The notes under the pieces were generated by a model. That model was not told the origin of the DNA. It made no database searches and worked only from the letters and a program-made list of their open reading frames with translations. Positions 10,018-18,459 of a DNA stretch of 64,000 nucleotides are shown here, one piece after another. How positions within the stretch are numbered: the stretch's first letter is position 1; each line of letters begins with the position of its first letter. Origin of the DNA: Halomonas alkaliantarctica. Its GTDB lineage: Bacteria; Pseudomonadota; Gammaproteobacteria; Pseudomonadales; Halomonadaceae. The position numbers were made by a program, and so were the translations under genes. Location: positions 1,736,001 through 1,800,000 of the forward strand of contig NZ_CP122961.1 in assembly GCF_029854215.1 (NCBI RefSeq). Reading direction: 5' to 3'.

Positions 10018-10824
10018 ATGAGTGCAAACGATGTCCTTCAGGGACCTGTCCTCGAAACCCGAGGGCTGACCAAAGAGTTTCGCGGCTTTACTGCTGTGGA
10101 CGACGTCAATCTTCAGGTACAGGAAGGGCACATTCACGCACTGATTGGCCCCAATGGCGCTGGTAAAACCACGGTGTTTAATCTGCTGACCAAGTTTTTG
10201 CCGCCTACCCATGGCGACATTTTGTACCGCGGCAAGTCGATTACCAGTAAAAAATCCAACGAAATTGCCCAGTTAGGATTAGTGCGCTCATTTCAGATTT
10301 CTGCCGTCTTTGCTCATATGACGGCGTTGGAGAATGTGCGGGTAGCGCTACAGCGAAAACTGGGCACCTCGTTTCATTTCTGGAAGTCAGAGAAATCCCT
10401 GGACCACCTCAATGAGCGTGCGCTTGAACTACTGGAAGAAGTGGGGCTGCGTGAGTACGCCGATACGCTAACGGTAGAGATGCCCTACGGGCGTAAACGA
10501 GCGCTTGAACTGGCCACCACGCTAGCGCTTGATCCCACCATGATGCTGCTGGATGAGCCTACTCAAGGTATGGGCGCGGAAGACGTTGACCGCATCGTGG
10601 CGCTGATTAAGCGCGTATCCCAAGGACGTACTGTATTAATGGTGGAGCATAACCTAAGCGTTGTTAGCCGCCTGTGTGATCGCATCACCGTGTTGGCGCG
10701 AGGCGCTGTCTTGGCCGAGGGCGATTACGATGCTGTCTCTCGGAACCCATTGGTACGCGAAGCCTATATGGGCAGCGACGCCGCGGAAGAGGATGGTTCT
10801 GAAAAAGAGGGAGCTGCCGTATGA
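10018..10824 (+). CDS. livG: Branched-chain-type ABC transporter ATPase 1 (LivG-like)
   Basis: 268-residue ATPase of the hydrophobic amino acid uptake (HAAT) class. Walker A is GPNGAGKTT at about residue 44, Walker B is MMLLDEPTQGM, and the H-loop is in MLMVEH-like VLMVEHNLSVV. The usual LSGG signature is replaced by MPYGRKRALELA, as is common in LivG-type subunits where YGxQR/K stands in for LSGGQ. It is the first gene of a five-gene transporter operon and its stop overlaps the next start by four bases. The location between leucine and valine degradation genes points to branched-chain amino acids or their acids as substrate. Confidence 0.88.
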   Translation: MSANDVLQGPVLETRGLTKEFRGFTAVDDVNLQVQEGHIHALIGPNGAGKTTVFNLLTKFLPPTHGDILYRGKSITSKKSNEIAQLGLVRSFQISAVFAHMTALENVRVALQRKLGTSFHFWKSEKSLDHLNERALELLEEVGLREYADTLTVEMPYGRKRALELATTLALDPTMMLLDEPTQGMGAEDVDRIVALIKRVSQGRTVLMVEHNLSVVSRLCDRITVLARGAVLAEGDYDAVSRNPLVREAYMGSDAAEEDGSEKEGAAV

Positions 10825-11564
10825 ATATCGCTGAAGCCCAAGCGCCGGTTGAAAACACGCAAAGCCTGGAAATGCTGCGGGTGCAGGATCTACACGCCTT
10901 TTATGGCGAGTCGCACATCCTGCACGGCGTCAATTTTGATGTGAAGCGTGGCGAGCTGGTAACGCTGCTGGGGCGCAACGGCGCCGGGCGTAGCACTACA
11001 TTGAAATCGATAATGAACATGGTGGGGCGCAGAACGGGTTCTATTGTGATTAACGGTAATGAAACACTGCGCATGAAGCCGCACCATATTCCGCGTCTAG
11101 GGGTGGGTTACTGCCCGGAAGAGCGCGGTATTTTTGCCAGCTTGGATGTGCATGAAAATCTCTTGTTGCCGCCAACGGTTCGCTCCGGCGGTATGAGTCT
11201 CGACGAAATCTACGCCATGTTTCCAAACCTCTATGAGCGGCGTAGAAGCCAGGGCACGCGGCTTTCCGGAGGGGAGCAGCAGATGCTAGCCATGGCGCGT
11301 ATCTTGCGCACAGGAGCGCGAATGCTGCTGCTCGATGAAATCACTGAGGGGCTTGCCCCCGTCATTGTGCAGAAACTTGCCGAAGTGCTGGTTCAACTAA
11401 AAGAGCGCGGTATGACCATCGTGCTTGTGGAGCAGAACTTTCGCTTTGCGGCGCCGCTTGCGGATCGCCACTTCGTGATGGATCACGGTCAGATAGTCGA
11501 AGAAATCAGCGCCGCGCAGCTACCATCGCGCCGGGAACACCTCAACTCAATGCTAGGGGTATAG
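10821..11564 (+). CDS. livF: Branched-chain-type ABC transporter ATPase 2 (LivF-like), Arg in Walker A
   Basis: 247-residue LivF-type ATPase. The signature LSGGEQQMLAMARIL and Walker B MLLLDEITEGLAP are intact, and the switch histidine position is VEQNF, normal for LivF. Walker A reads GRNGAGRSTT: the lysine that contacts ATP phosphates is arginine (codon cgt). The same substitution is, as far as I recall, seen in a subset of LivF relatives, so the protein may still work, perhaps with an asymmetric ATP cycle. Walker B also has Ile where Pro is usual. It is coupled to livG by a four-base overlap. Confidence 0.88.
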   Translation: MNIAEAQAPVENTQSLEMLRVQDLHAFYGESHILHGVNFDVKRGELVTLLGRNGAGRSTTLKSIMNMVGRRTGSIVINGNETLRMKPHHIPRLGVGYCPEERGIFASLDVHENLLLPPTVRSGGMSLDEIYAMFPNLYERRRSQGTRLSGGEQQMLAMARILRTGARMLLLDEITEGLAPVIVQKLAEVLVQLKERGMTIVLVEQNFRFAAPLADRHFVMDHGQIVEEISAAQLPSRREHLNSMLGV

Positions 11565-11667
11565 CGCACCGATAGACGCTCACCATCGCAAGAAAGCAAT
11601 CGATGCTTAGTACGTCGTTATATAACAACTACACAACAACAAAGGCCTCAAGGGCCCGGAGACGAAC

Positions 11668-12891
11668 ATGACCTTTATGAAAAAAACGCTGACTGCCAGT
11701 ATCGCCGTTGCGGCAGCTTCAAGCCTCGCTATTTCCACCGCCCAGGCGGATATGAGCGATGGTGAAGTCCGCATTGGTTACCTGGCCGATATGTCCGGTA
11801 CTTATCGCGACCTCGCTGGCCCAGGCGGCTTGACCGCCATGGAGATGGCGGTAGCCGATTTTGGCGGCAGCGTAAATGGCGCGCCCATCGTTATTTCCAG
11901 TGCGGATGATCGCAATAGCGCTGACGTCGGCGCTAATACCGTGCGGGGCTGGATCGACCAGGACAACGTCGATATGGTGGGCGGTCTTGTCGCGTCTTCC
12001 GTGTCCATTGCGGTGACCAACGTGCTGGAAGAGAACAACGGCCTGGGTATCGTTTCCGGCTCGGCGGCTTCTAGTATTACCAACGAACACTGCACCCCAA
12101 ACCATATTCACTGGGTGTACGACACCTATCCGCTCGCTAACGGTACCGCTAAAGCAGTCGTAGATCAGGGCGGCGATAGCTGGTTTATGCTGACCGCGGA
12201 CTATGCTTTCGGCCACGCCCTGGAAGCCGATGTAACCAGCGTTGTCGAAGCTAATGGTGGTGAAATTGTGGGCGGCGTTCGTCATCCATTCCCGACTAAC
12301 GACTTCTCGTCGTACATTCTCCAGGCGCAAGGTTCCGGCGCGAAAATTGTAGGCTTGGCGAATGCCGGTGCCGACACCGTTAACGCGATCACCACGGCCA
12401 GCCAGTTTGGCTTGACTCAATCCGGCCAGCAGCTAGCAGGTCTGTTGATTTTCTTGAATGACGTGCACGCCCTTGGTCTGGAAGCCACCCAGAACCTGCT
12501 GCTAACTACCGGTTGGTACTGGGATATGGATGAGCAGTCCCGCGAATGGGCGCAGCGCTACTTTGATGAAGTTGGCCGCATGCCGACCATGGTTCAAGCG
12601 GGCATTTACTCCAGCACCATGCACTACCTGAAAGCCGTTGAAGCCGCTGGCACCGACGACCCGGAAACGGTGCGCGCGCAAATGGCCGAGATGCCTATTG
12701 AAGACTTCTTTGCCCGCAACGGCTCCATTCGTGAAGATGGCCGCATGATCCACGATATGTACCTCGCCCAGGTGAAAACGCCGGATGAGTCCACCGGCGA
12801 GTGGGATCTTTACGAAATCCTCAGCACCATTCCCGCCGAAGAAGCCTACCGCCCGCTATCTGAAAGCCAGTGCAAATTGGTGCAAAACTGA
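11668..12891 (+). CDS. Periplasmic substrate-binding protein of the Liv-type transporter
   Basis: 407-residue type-I periplasmic binding protein (Peripla_BP_6 class). The first ~27 residues form a signal peptide (MKKTLTASIAVAAASSLAIS then a TAQA cleavage site). The mature part starts VRIGYLADMSGTYRDLAGPG, the usual strand-turn that begins HAAT binding proteins. A GGAGAC box precedes the ATG at 11668; the second Met four codons later is less well placed. It is unusual in sitting third in the operon, between the ATPases and the permeases. A strong hairpin follows it. Ligand is inferred from context as a branched-chain amino acid or related compound. Confidence 0.88.
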   Translation: MTFMKKTLTASIAVAAASSLAISTAQADMSDGEVRIGYLADMSGTYRDLAGPGGLTAMEMAVADFGGSVNGAPIVISSADDRNSADVGANTVRGWIDQDNVDMVGGLVASSVSIAVTNVLEENNGLGIVSGSAASSITNEHCTPNHIHWVYDTYPLANGTAKAVVDQGGDSWFMLTADYAFGHALEADVTSVVEANGGEIVGGVRHPFPTNDFSSYILQAQGSGAKIVGLANAGADTVNAITTASQFGLTQSGQQLAGLLIFLNDVHALGLEATQNLLLTTGWYWDMDEQSREWAQRYFDEVGRMPTMVQAGIYSSTMHYLKAVEAAGTDDPETVRAQMAEMPIEDFFARNGSIREDGRMIHDMYLAQVKTPDESTGEWDLYEILSTIPAEEAYRPLSESQCKLVQN

Positions 12892-12940
12892 TTTCCAGGC
12901 TGGCTTGGAACCGATGGCAATCTCAAGTGACGTGTAGAAC

Positions 12941-12967
12941 CGGTTGGCGGCAAGTTGCCGCCAACCG
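12941..12967 (+). other. Intercistronic hairpin between binding protein and permease genes
   Basis: Perfect 13-bp arms CGGTTGGCGGCAA / TTGCCGCCAACCG around a single base, about 50 bases after the binding-protein stop and 25 before the permease start. It has no long T tract, so partial termination or 3' end protection is more likely than full termination. Such hairpins often let the binding protein be made in excess over the membrane subunits. Confidence 0.7.
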
Positions 12968-12991
12968 TTTGACGGCGAGGAGAGTCGTATC

Positions 12992-13879
12992 ATGATGATG
13001 ATATTCGGCGTGCCAATGGCCGTCTTCATGGGCCAGCTAACGCTGGGTCTTGTGAATGGCGCCTTTTACGCACTGCTTAGCCTGGGCCTGGCGGTCATCT
13101 TCGGTCTGTTGAAGATCGTCAACTTTGCCCATGGGGCGCAATACATGCTGGGAGCCTTCGCCGCGCTGTTAGGCTTTCGTTATTTGGGTATTAATTACTG
13201 GCTGGCGCTGTTTTTAGTGCCGCTAGTCGTCGGTGGTTTTGGTGTGCTGCTGGAGCGCTTCTTGCTGCGCCGTATTGCCCATTTAGACCACCTCTACGGG
13301 CTGTTGTTAACCTTTGGTTTAGCGCTGATTTTTGAGGGCACGCTGGTCAACTTCTTCGGTGTTTCAGGGGCGCGCTACGCTACGCCGGAAATTTTTCAGG
13401 GAGGTTTGAACCTGGGCTTTATGTTCCTACCCACTTACCGCGCCTGGGTGCTGGTGGCGGCGCTGGCGATGTGCCTGTTTACCTGGTTTATGATCGAGCG
13501 TACGCGGTTGGGGGCTTACCTGCGCGCGGGTACTGAAAACTCGCAGCTGATGCAGGCGTTTGGCGTTAATGTGCCGCTGCTGATAACGCTCACCTATGGG
13601 TTTGGGGTGGGTCTGGCAGCCTTTGCCGGTGTGTTGGCAGCGCCGCTCTATCCGGTATCGCCGACCATGGGTTCAAGCTTGCTGATCGTGGTGTTTGCAG
13701 TGGTAGTGATTGGCGGTATGGGCTCGATTCTAGGCGCTATTATTACCGGTCTCGGTATGGGCATTATCGAAGGGCTGACCAAGGTCTACTATCCGGAAGC
13801 CGCTAATACAGTGATCTTTCTTGTCATGATCCTCGTGCTCATGTTGCGCCCCGTTGGGCTGTTCGGTAAGGAGGCATAA
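12992..13879 (+). CDS. livH: Branched-chain-type ABC transporter permease 1 (LivH-like)
   Basis: 295-residue inner-membrane permease with about eight hydrophobic helices. LivH landmarks are GLVNGAFYALLSLGLAVIFG, KIVNFAHGAQYMLGAF, and the cytoplasmic EAA-like loop around MQAFGVNVPLLITLTYGFGVG. I place the start at the ATG triplet at 12992 (MMMIFGVP), where GGCGAGGAGAG gives a strong ribosome site; an upstream start at 12944 would translate through the hairpin and has no homology. It ends two bases before livM. Confidence 0.9.
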   Translation: MMMIFGVPMAVFMGQLTLGLVNGAFYALLSLGLAVIFGLLKIVNFAHGAQYMLGAFAALLGFRYLGINYWLALFLVPLVVGGFGVLLERFLLRRIAHLDHLYGLLLTFGLALIFEGTLVNFFGVSGARYATPEIFQGGLNLGFMFLPTYRAWVLVAALAMCLFTWFMIERTRLGAYLRAGTENSQLMQAFGVNVPLLITLTYGFGVGLAAFAGVLAAPLYPVSPTMGSSLLIVVFAVVVIGGMGSILGAIITGLGMGIIEGLTKVYYPEAANTVIFLVMILVLMLRPVGLFGKEA

Positions 13880-13881
13880 GC

Positions 13882-14874
13882 ATGACGGAATCTCAAACAA
13901 TCGCGTCACCATCCGCGGTACTGGAACGCCAGAAGCGGGCGAAGTTTCGCCGCACCATGTTCTATCTGGCGCTGATTGTAGTGGGGCTGATAGCGCCGTT
14001 TTTAGCCTACCCCGTATTCCTAATGAAAGTGCTCTGTTTTGCGCTGTTTGCCTGTGCGTTTAACCTACTGCTTGGCTATGCGGGTCTGTTGTCTTTCGGC
14101 CATGCGGCATTCTTGGCCACCGGTGGCTACGTCACCGGCTACCTGTTGGCAAGCTACCCAGGATTAACCCCGGAGCTGGGCATTATCGCCGGTACTTTGC
14201 TAGCAACCCTGCTAGGGGTGCTGTTTGGGGTGCTTTCCATTCGTCGGCAGGGCATCTATTTTGCCATGGTGACGCTGGCGATCGCCCAACTGGTCTACTT
14301 CATGTTTGTGCAGTCGCCGTTTACCGGCGGTGAAGATGGCTTGCATGGCGTGCCCCGCGGCGAGCTGTTTGGTTTTATCAGCCTCAGTAGCAACCTAGCG
14401 ATGTACTACTTCGTGTTCGCGATTTTTATCTTTGGCTTCGCGCTTATCCAGCGCACGGTGCACTCGCCGTTTGGCCAAGTGCTAAAAGCGATTCGTGAAA
14501 ACGAGCCCCGCGCGGTATCGCTGGGCTACAACGCCGATGCTTACAAACTTGTGGCGTTTGTCATCTCTGCAGGTTTAGCAGGCTTGGCAGGTTCGACCAA
14601 GACAGTGGTCTTCCAGCTGGCCTCGCTGACCGATGCGCATTGGCACATGTCGGGTGAGGTGATTTTGATGACCCTGCTGGGCGGCGTGGGCACCTTACTG
14701 GGTCCTTTAATGGGCGCAGGTATTGTCGTCAGCCTGCAGCACATCCTGGCGCAGTCGCCGCTGGGGAATTGGGTAAGCGTTATCCTTGGCATCATTTTTG
14801 TGGTCTGTGTAATCAGTTTCCGTAGCGGCATAGTCGGTGAGCTGGACAAGATGTATCGCAAAAACTTTAAGTAA
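13882..14874 (+). CDS. livM: Branched-chain-type ABC transporter permease 2 (LivM-like)
   Basis: 330-residue permease with LivM landmarks CAFNLLLGYAGLLSFGHAAF near the N-terminus, RRQGIYFAMVTLAIAQLVYF, and SPFGQVLKAIRENEPRAVSLGY, the ATPase-contacting loop. A perfect AAGGAGG box lies within the last codons of livH, 6 bases from the ATG. The operon is closed by a factor-independent terminator at 14928. Confidence 0.92.
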   Translation: MTESQTIASPSAVLERQKRAKFRRTMFYLALIVVGLIAPFLAYPVFLMKVLCFALFACAFNLLLGYAGLLSFGHAAFLATGGYVTGYLLASYPGLTPELGIIAGTLLATLLGVLFGVLSIRRQGIYFAMVTLAIAQLVYFMFVQSPFTGGEDGLHGVPRGELFGFISLSSNLAMYYFVFAIFIFGFALIQRTVHSPFGQVLKAIRENEPRAVSLGYNADAYKLVAFVISAGLAGLAGSTKTVVFQLASLTDAHWHMSGEVILMTLLGGVGTLLGPLMGAGIVVSLQHILAQSPLGNWVSVILGIIFVVCVISFRSGIVGELDKMYRKNFK

Positions 14875-14927
14875 ACGCTTTCTATAGCAGCACTCTCTCT
14901 GTCCCGTACTTATAAATACTTTCTGTT

Positions 14928-14951
14928 GGGCGCCGTTTGGCGCCCTTTTTT
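14928..14951 (+). terminator. Rho-independent terminator after livM
   Basis: GGGCGCC-GTTT-GGCGCCC followed by a run of T. The stem is GC rich with seven perfect pairs and a four-base loop, 53 bases downstream of the livM stop. Confidence 0.92.
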
Positions 14952-15026
14952 CCATCTAACCGTTGAACACCTACACCTAAGGTCGCAAGCACTAGCTGGT
15001 TGCTTGTGGTCGGGTAAATAGATAAG

Positions 15027-15042
15027 TTAACGTAAACGTCAA
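15027..15042. promoter_or_regulatory. Third candidate LiuR site, in front of the valine operon
   Basis: On the minus strand this reads TTGACGTTTACGTTAA, identical in 13 of 16 positions to the palindrome at 9767. It ends 47 bases before the isobutyryl-CoA dehydrogenase start. Its presence would tie valine breakdown to the leucine regulator. Confidence 0.6.
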
Positions 15043-15089
15043 TTACAACGACAACAGCCAGTGTGTACGCACATTTGCGGAGATACGCC

Positions 15090-16244
15090 ATGAATTTTGA
15101 GCTCAATGAAGACCAAGTCGCCTTTGCCGATATGGCGCGGGCGTTTGCCCAAAATGAGCTAGAGCCCCACGCCGCCGAGTGGGATCAAACCTCGTTTTTC
15201 CCTGTGGATGTGATTCGCAAAGCGGGTGAACTGGGCTTCTGTTCGCTTTATGCGCCGGAAAGCGTGGGCGGGTTGGGTCTTTCGCGGTTGGATGCCAGCA
15301 TCATTTTCGAGCAGCTCTCCATGGGCTGCACCTCTACTACCGCCTATCTGACCATTCACAACATGGTCACCTGGATGCTGGCAGACTTTGGCACGCCGGA
15401 AGCGGTAGAGCAGTGGGGCGCAAGATTGGCCACCGGCGAGCTGCTGGGCTCTTACTGTTTAACCGAACCCAACTCGGGCTCTGATGCCGCCTCGCTTAAA
15501 ACCACCGCCAAGCGCGATGGCGACGACTATGTCATCAATGGCAGCAAAATGTTTATATCCGGCGCTGGCAGCACCGATTTTCTGGTGGTAATGGCGCGCA
15601 CTGGTGGAGAGGGTGCCAGCGGCGTCTCGGCGTTTGCAGTGGATGCCAAGAGTGACGGTATCAGCTACGGGCGTAAGGAAGAGAAGATGGGCTGGAACAG
15701 TCAGCCAACCCGCATGATCACCTTTGAAGACGTTCGGGTACCCGCCAATCATCTATTAGGCAACGAGGGCGACGGTTTTAAAATCGCCATGAAGGGCCTC
15801 GACGGTGGGCGGATCAACATTGCTACCTGCTCTATCGGCACCGCCCAACAGGCGATCAACAAAGCGCGCGAATATATGCTCGAGCGTAAACAGTTTGGTA
15901 AACGCTTAGCCGAGTTTCAGGCGCTGCAATTCCGCTTGGCCGATATGGTCACCGAGTTGGTCGCTGCACGGCAGCTGGTGCGTATGGCCGCAACCAAGCT
16001 GGATGCAGGCCACGCCGACGCACCCACCTACTGTGCCATGGCCAAACGCTTTGCAACCGATGTGGGCTTCAAGGTGTGCGACGAAGCGCTTCAACTTTAC
16101 GGCGGCAACGGCTATATCAAGGAGTACCCCATGGAGCGCTATGTGCGCGATACCCGGGTACACCGGATACTGGAAGGTACCAATGAAATCATGCGGCTGA
16201 TCATCTCCCGCCGGGTACTGGCAGATGGCGCCACCGAGCTGTAA
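15090..16244 (+). CDS. Isobutyryl-CoA dehydrogenase (acyl-CoA dehydrogenase)
   Basis: 384-residue flavin acyl-CoA dehydrogenase. Motifs: CLTEPNSGSDAASLKTTA, KMFISGAGSTDFLVVMART, LDGGRINIATCSIGTAQQAI and the C-terminal LYGGNGYIKEYPMERYVRD plus EGTNEIMRLIISR. The GSDAASL and EGTNEIM forms and the next two genes (3-hydroxyisobutyryl-CoA hydrolase and 3-hydroxyisobutyrate dehydrogenase) mark it as the valine-pathway enzyme making methacrylyl-CoA. Start chosen at 15090 (MNFELNED) behind a CGGAGA box; the frame is open for nine more codons upstream. A different short/branched-chain specificity is possible. Confidence 0.88.
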   Translation: MNFELNEDQVAFADMARAFAQNELEPHAAEWDQTSFFPVDVIRKAGELGFCSLYAPESVGGLGLSRLDASIIFEQLSMGCTSTTAYLTIHNMVTWMLADFGTPEAVEQWGARLATGELLGSYCLTEPNSGSDAASLKTTAKRDGDDYVINGSKMFISGAGSTDFLVVMARTGGEGASGVSAFAVDAKSDGISYGRKEEKMGWNSQPTRMITFEDVRVPANHLLGNEGDGFKIAMKGLDGGRINIATCSIGTAQQAINKAREYMLERKQFGKRLAEFQALQFRLADMVTELVAARQLVRMAATKLDAGHADAPTYCAMAKRFATDVGFKVCDEALQLYGGNGYIKEYPMERYVRDTRVHRILEGTNEIMRLIISRRVLADGATEL

Positions 16245-16261
16245 GCGAATAAGGAATACCA

Positions 16262-17377
16262 ATGAGCAGCGTACTGTTTACAGAACACCCCACCCAAGAT
16301 GGCCACGTTATTGCCGAGGTTAAGCTCAATGCCGAGCGCTCGCTCAACGCCTTGACGCTTGAAATGTGTGAAGAGATGTTGCCCCGCTTGCGCGCTTGGG
16401 CCACCGACGAGCGGGTGGTGGCGGTTGTGCTGGATAGCGCAGGCGAAAAAGCCTTTTGTGCCGGTGGCGACGTGGTGAATCTGTATAAAACGATTACCGG
16501 CGAGGGCGACCCCAGCTTTCCGGAGCGCTTTTTCGAAACCGAGTATCGGCTCGATTTCCTCTTGCACACCTACCCCAAGCCGGTGATCTGCTGGGGCAAT
16601 GGCATTGTGATGGGCGGCGGCATGGGGCTGTTAAGCGCCAGCAGCCACCGCGTTGTGACCGAAACTTCGCGGCTGGCAATGCCCGAAGTCACTATCGGCC
16701 TCTACCCAGATGTGGGCGCCAGCTGGTTTTTGAACCGCCTGCCCAACGGCGCGGGGCGCTTTTTAGCCATGACCGGCTGCCAGATCAATGCGCCAGATGC
16801 CGTACACCTTGGCCTGGCTGACCGCTGTATCGCCAGCCACCACCGTGATGCCCTGTTGCAGCAGCTGACTGACGCACACTGGGGCGCCGGTGATAACACC
16901 GATGCCAACGGTGTGGTTAATCGCATCATGCGTGAGCTTGAGCAAACTTCGCAGCCTGTATTCGCCGAGTTGGAAGCGCCCGTTTACCAGCACTCACCAT
17001 TGATTCGTGAGTTGATGGATCACGACAGCGTGGAGCAGATTGTCGCCGCTATTACGGCGGTAAAAAGCGACAATAAGTGGTTTAGCAAAGCGCAGAAAAC
17101 GCTCGCCCACGGCAGCCCGGTGTCGGTCAAATTGATCGATGAGCAGCTAAAGCGCGCTAAACATATGTCGCTGGCGGAAGTGTTCCAGTCCGAAATGGCG
17201 CTGTCAGTACAGTGCTGCCGCCACCGCGAGTTTCCCGAAGGCGTACGTGCGCTGTTGGTTGATAAAGATGGTCAGCCAGCGTGGACTTACCCGGATGTGG
17301 CCTCGGTGGAAGAGAGTTTTATCAACGAACTGTTGTCCTCTCCCTGGTCGCAAAATCCTCTCTCGGATCTGCGCTAA
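16262..17377 (+). CDS. 3-Hydroxyisobutyryl-CoA hydrolase (crotonase family)
   Basis: 371-residue crotonase-fold thioesterase that releases 3-hydroxyisobutyrate from its CoA ester in valine catabolism. It is longer than hydratases (about 260-290 residues), as this subfamily is. The oxyanion segments AFCAGGDVVNLYK and GIVMGGGMGLLSASSHRVV and the subfamily motif MPEVTIGLYPDVGASWFLNRLP are all present. It begins 17 bases after the dehydrogenase with AAGGAA in front of the ATG. Generic annotation pipelines often call these enoyl-CoA hydratase. Confidence 0.9.
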   Translation: MSSVLFTEHPTQDGHVIAEVKLNAERSLNALTLEMCEEMLPRLRAWATDERVVAVVLDSAGEKAFCAGGDVVNLYKTITGEGDPSFPERFFETEYRLDFLLHTYPKPVICWGNGIVMGGGMGLLSASSHRVVTETSRLAMPEVTIGLYPDVGASWFLNRLPNGAGRFLAMTGCQINAPDAVHLGLADRCIASHHRDALLQQLTDAHWGAGDNTDANGVVNRIMRELEQTSQPVFAELEAPVYQHSPLIRELMDHDSVEQIVAAITAVKSDNKWFSKAQKTLAHGSPVSVKLIDEQLKRAKHMSLAEVFQSEMALSVQCCRHREFPEGVRALLVDKDGQPAWTYPDVASVEESFINELLSSPWSQNPLSDLR

Positions 17378-17413
17378 CTTAATTTTCCAAACACGCTAAC
17401 AAGGACAATAAAG

Positions 17414-18310
17414 ATGACGACTGTAGCTTTTATCGGTTTAGGTAATATGGGTGGCCCAATGGCCGCCAACTTAGCAAAAGCGGGTTTTAACGTTCGCGCC
17501 TTTGATCTTTCTGAAGAGGCACTGGAGACCGCCAAATCCAATGGCTGCGAAGTGGCTTTTTCCGCCCAAGAAGCCGCCACCGGTGCGGATTATGTCATCT
17601 CCATGTTACCAGCAGGTAAGCACGTGCGCGGGCTCTACGTAGAGGGTGATACACCGCTTTTTGAAGTGATCAAAAAAAGTGCGTTGGTGATCGACTGCTC
17701 CACCATTGATGCCGACACCGCGCGTAGCGTTGCCGCTGAAGGCGAGAAGCTGGGTATCGGCTTCGTGGATGCACCGGTTTCCGGCGGGGTTGGCGGCGCC
17801 CAGGCGGGCACGCTGACGTTTATCGTCGGCGGCTCAGAAGCCCAGTTCGAACAGGCCAGGCTGGTGCTGGACGTAATGGGCAAAAATATCTTTCACGCCG
17901 GTGACCACGGCGCGGGGCAGGTAGCCAAGGTATGCAACAACATGCTGCTGTCTATTTTGATGGCGGGCACCTGCGAAGCGATCAATATGGGCGTCAAAAA
18001 TGGCCTGGACCCCGCGGTGCTGTCTGAAATCATGAAGCAGAGCTCCGGCGGTAACTGGGCGTTGAATGTGTACAACCCCTACCCAGGCGTAATGGAAAAT
18101 GCACCGGCCTCCAAAGATTATCAGGGTGGTTTCCAAGTCGACCTGATGATCAAAGACCTTGGCCTTGCCATGGATGTCAGCCAGCAAAGCGCCTCCGCGG
18201 TACCCATGGGCTCAGCCGCTCGCTCACTGTTCACCCTGCATAAAGCCAAAGGCAACGGTAAACTCGACTTCTCAAGCCTGATGCAATTTTACCAGGATAA
18301 AGAGGGTTAG
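17414..18310 (+). CDS. mmsB: 3-Hydroxyisobutyrate dehydrogenase
   Basis: 298-residue NAD-dependent beta-hydroxyacid dehydrogenase giving methylmalonate semialdehyde. The Rossmann start FIGLGNMGGPMAANLAKAG, the substrate motif VDAPVSGGVGGAQAGTL and the catalytic lysine in GQVAKVCNNMLL are visible. AAGGAC precedes the ATG and 36 bases separate it from the hydrolase gene. The next enzyme of the pathway (methylmalonate semialdehyde dehydrogenase, mmsA) and the methacrylyl-CoA hydratase are not in this window. Confidence 0.94.
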   Translation: MTTVAFIGLGNMGGPMAANLAKAGFNVRAFDLSEEALETAKSNGCEVAFSAQEAATGADYVISMLPAGKHVRGLYVEGDTPLFEVIKKSALVIDCSTIDADTARSVAAEGEKLGIGFVDAPVSGGVGGAQAGTLTFIVGGSEAQFEQARLVLDVMGKNIFHAGDHGAGQVAKVCNNMLLSILMAGTCEAINMGVKNGLDPAVLSEIMKQSSGGNWALNVYNPYPGVMENAPASKDYQGGFQVDLMIKDLGLAMDVSQQSASAVPMGSAARSLFTLHKAKGNGKLDFSSLMQFYQDKEG

Positions 18311-18372
18311 TCGTAAATGGTAAATGGAGAGAATTGAAAGGATTTTGTAGAGCGTGGTAATGCGTTTCGCGA

Positions 18373-18393
18373 TAGGGCGGTTCCGCCGCCCTA
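18373..18393 (+). terminator. Hairpin after mmsB
   Basis: TAGGGCGG-TTCCG-CCGCCCTA, eight perfect pairs, 60 bases downstream of the mmsB stop. It lacks a clear T run, so termination is likely but not certain. Confidence 0.5.
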
Positions 18394-18459
18394 GCTTGTC
18401 TCTGACTATAAGGGCGGGCAAACTCAACTTCCTCTCTGTGCGCAAACAAAAGGATTACC

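Noticed and set aside
11719..12420. 233-codon open frame on the minus strand opposite the binding-protein gene
   Set aside because: Shadow of a well-supported secreted protein; no start signal and no recognisable fold.
12944..12991. LivH start at 12944
   Set aside because: It would translate the hairpin at 12941-12967, has no ribosome site and adds 16 non-homologous residues before MMMIFG.
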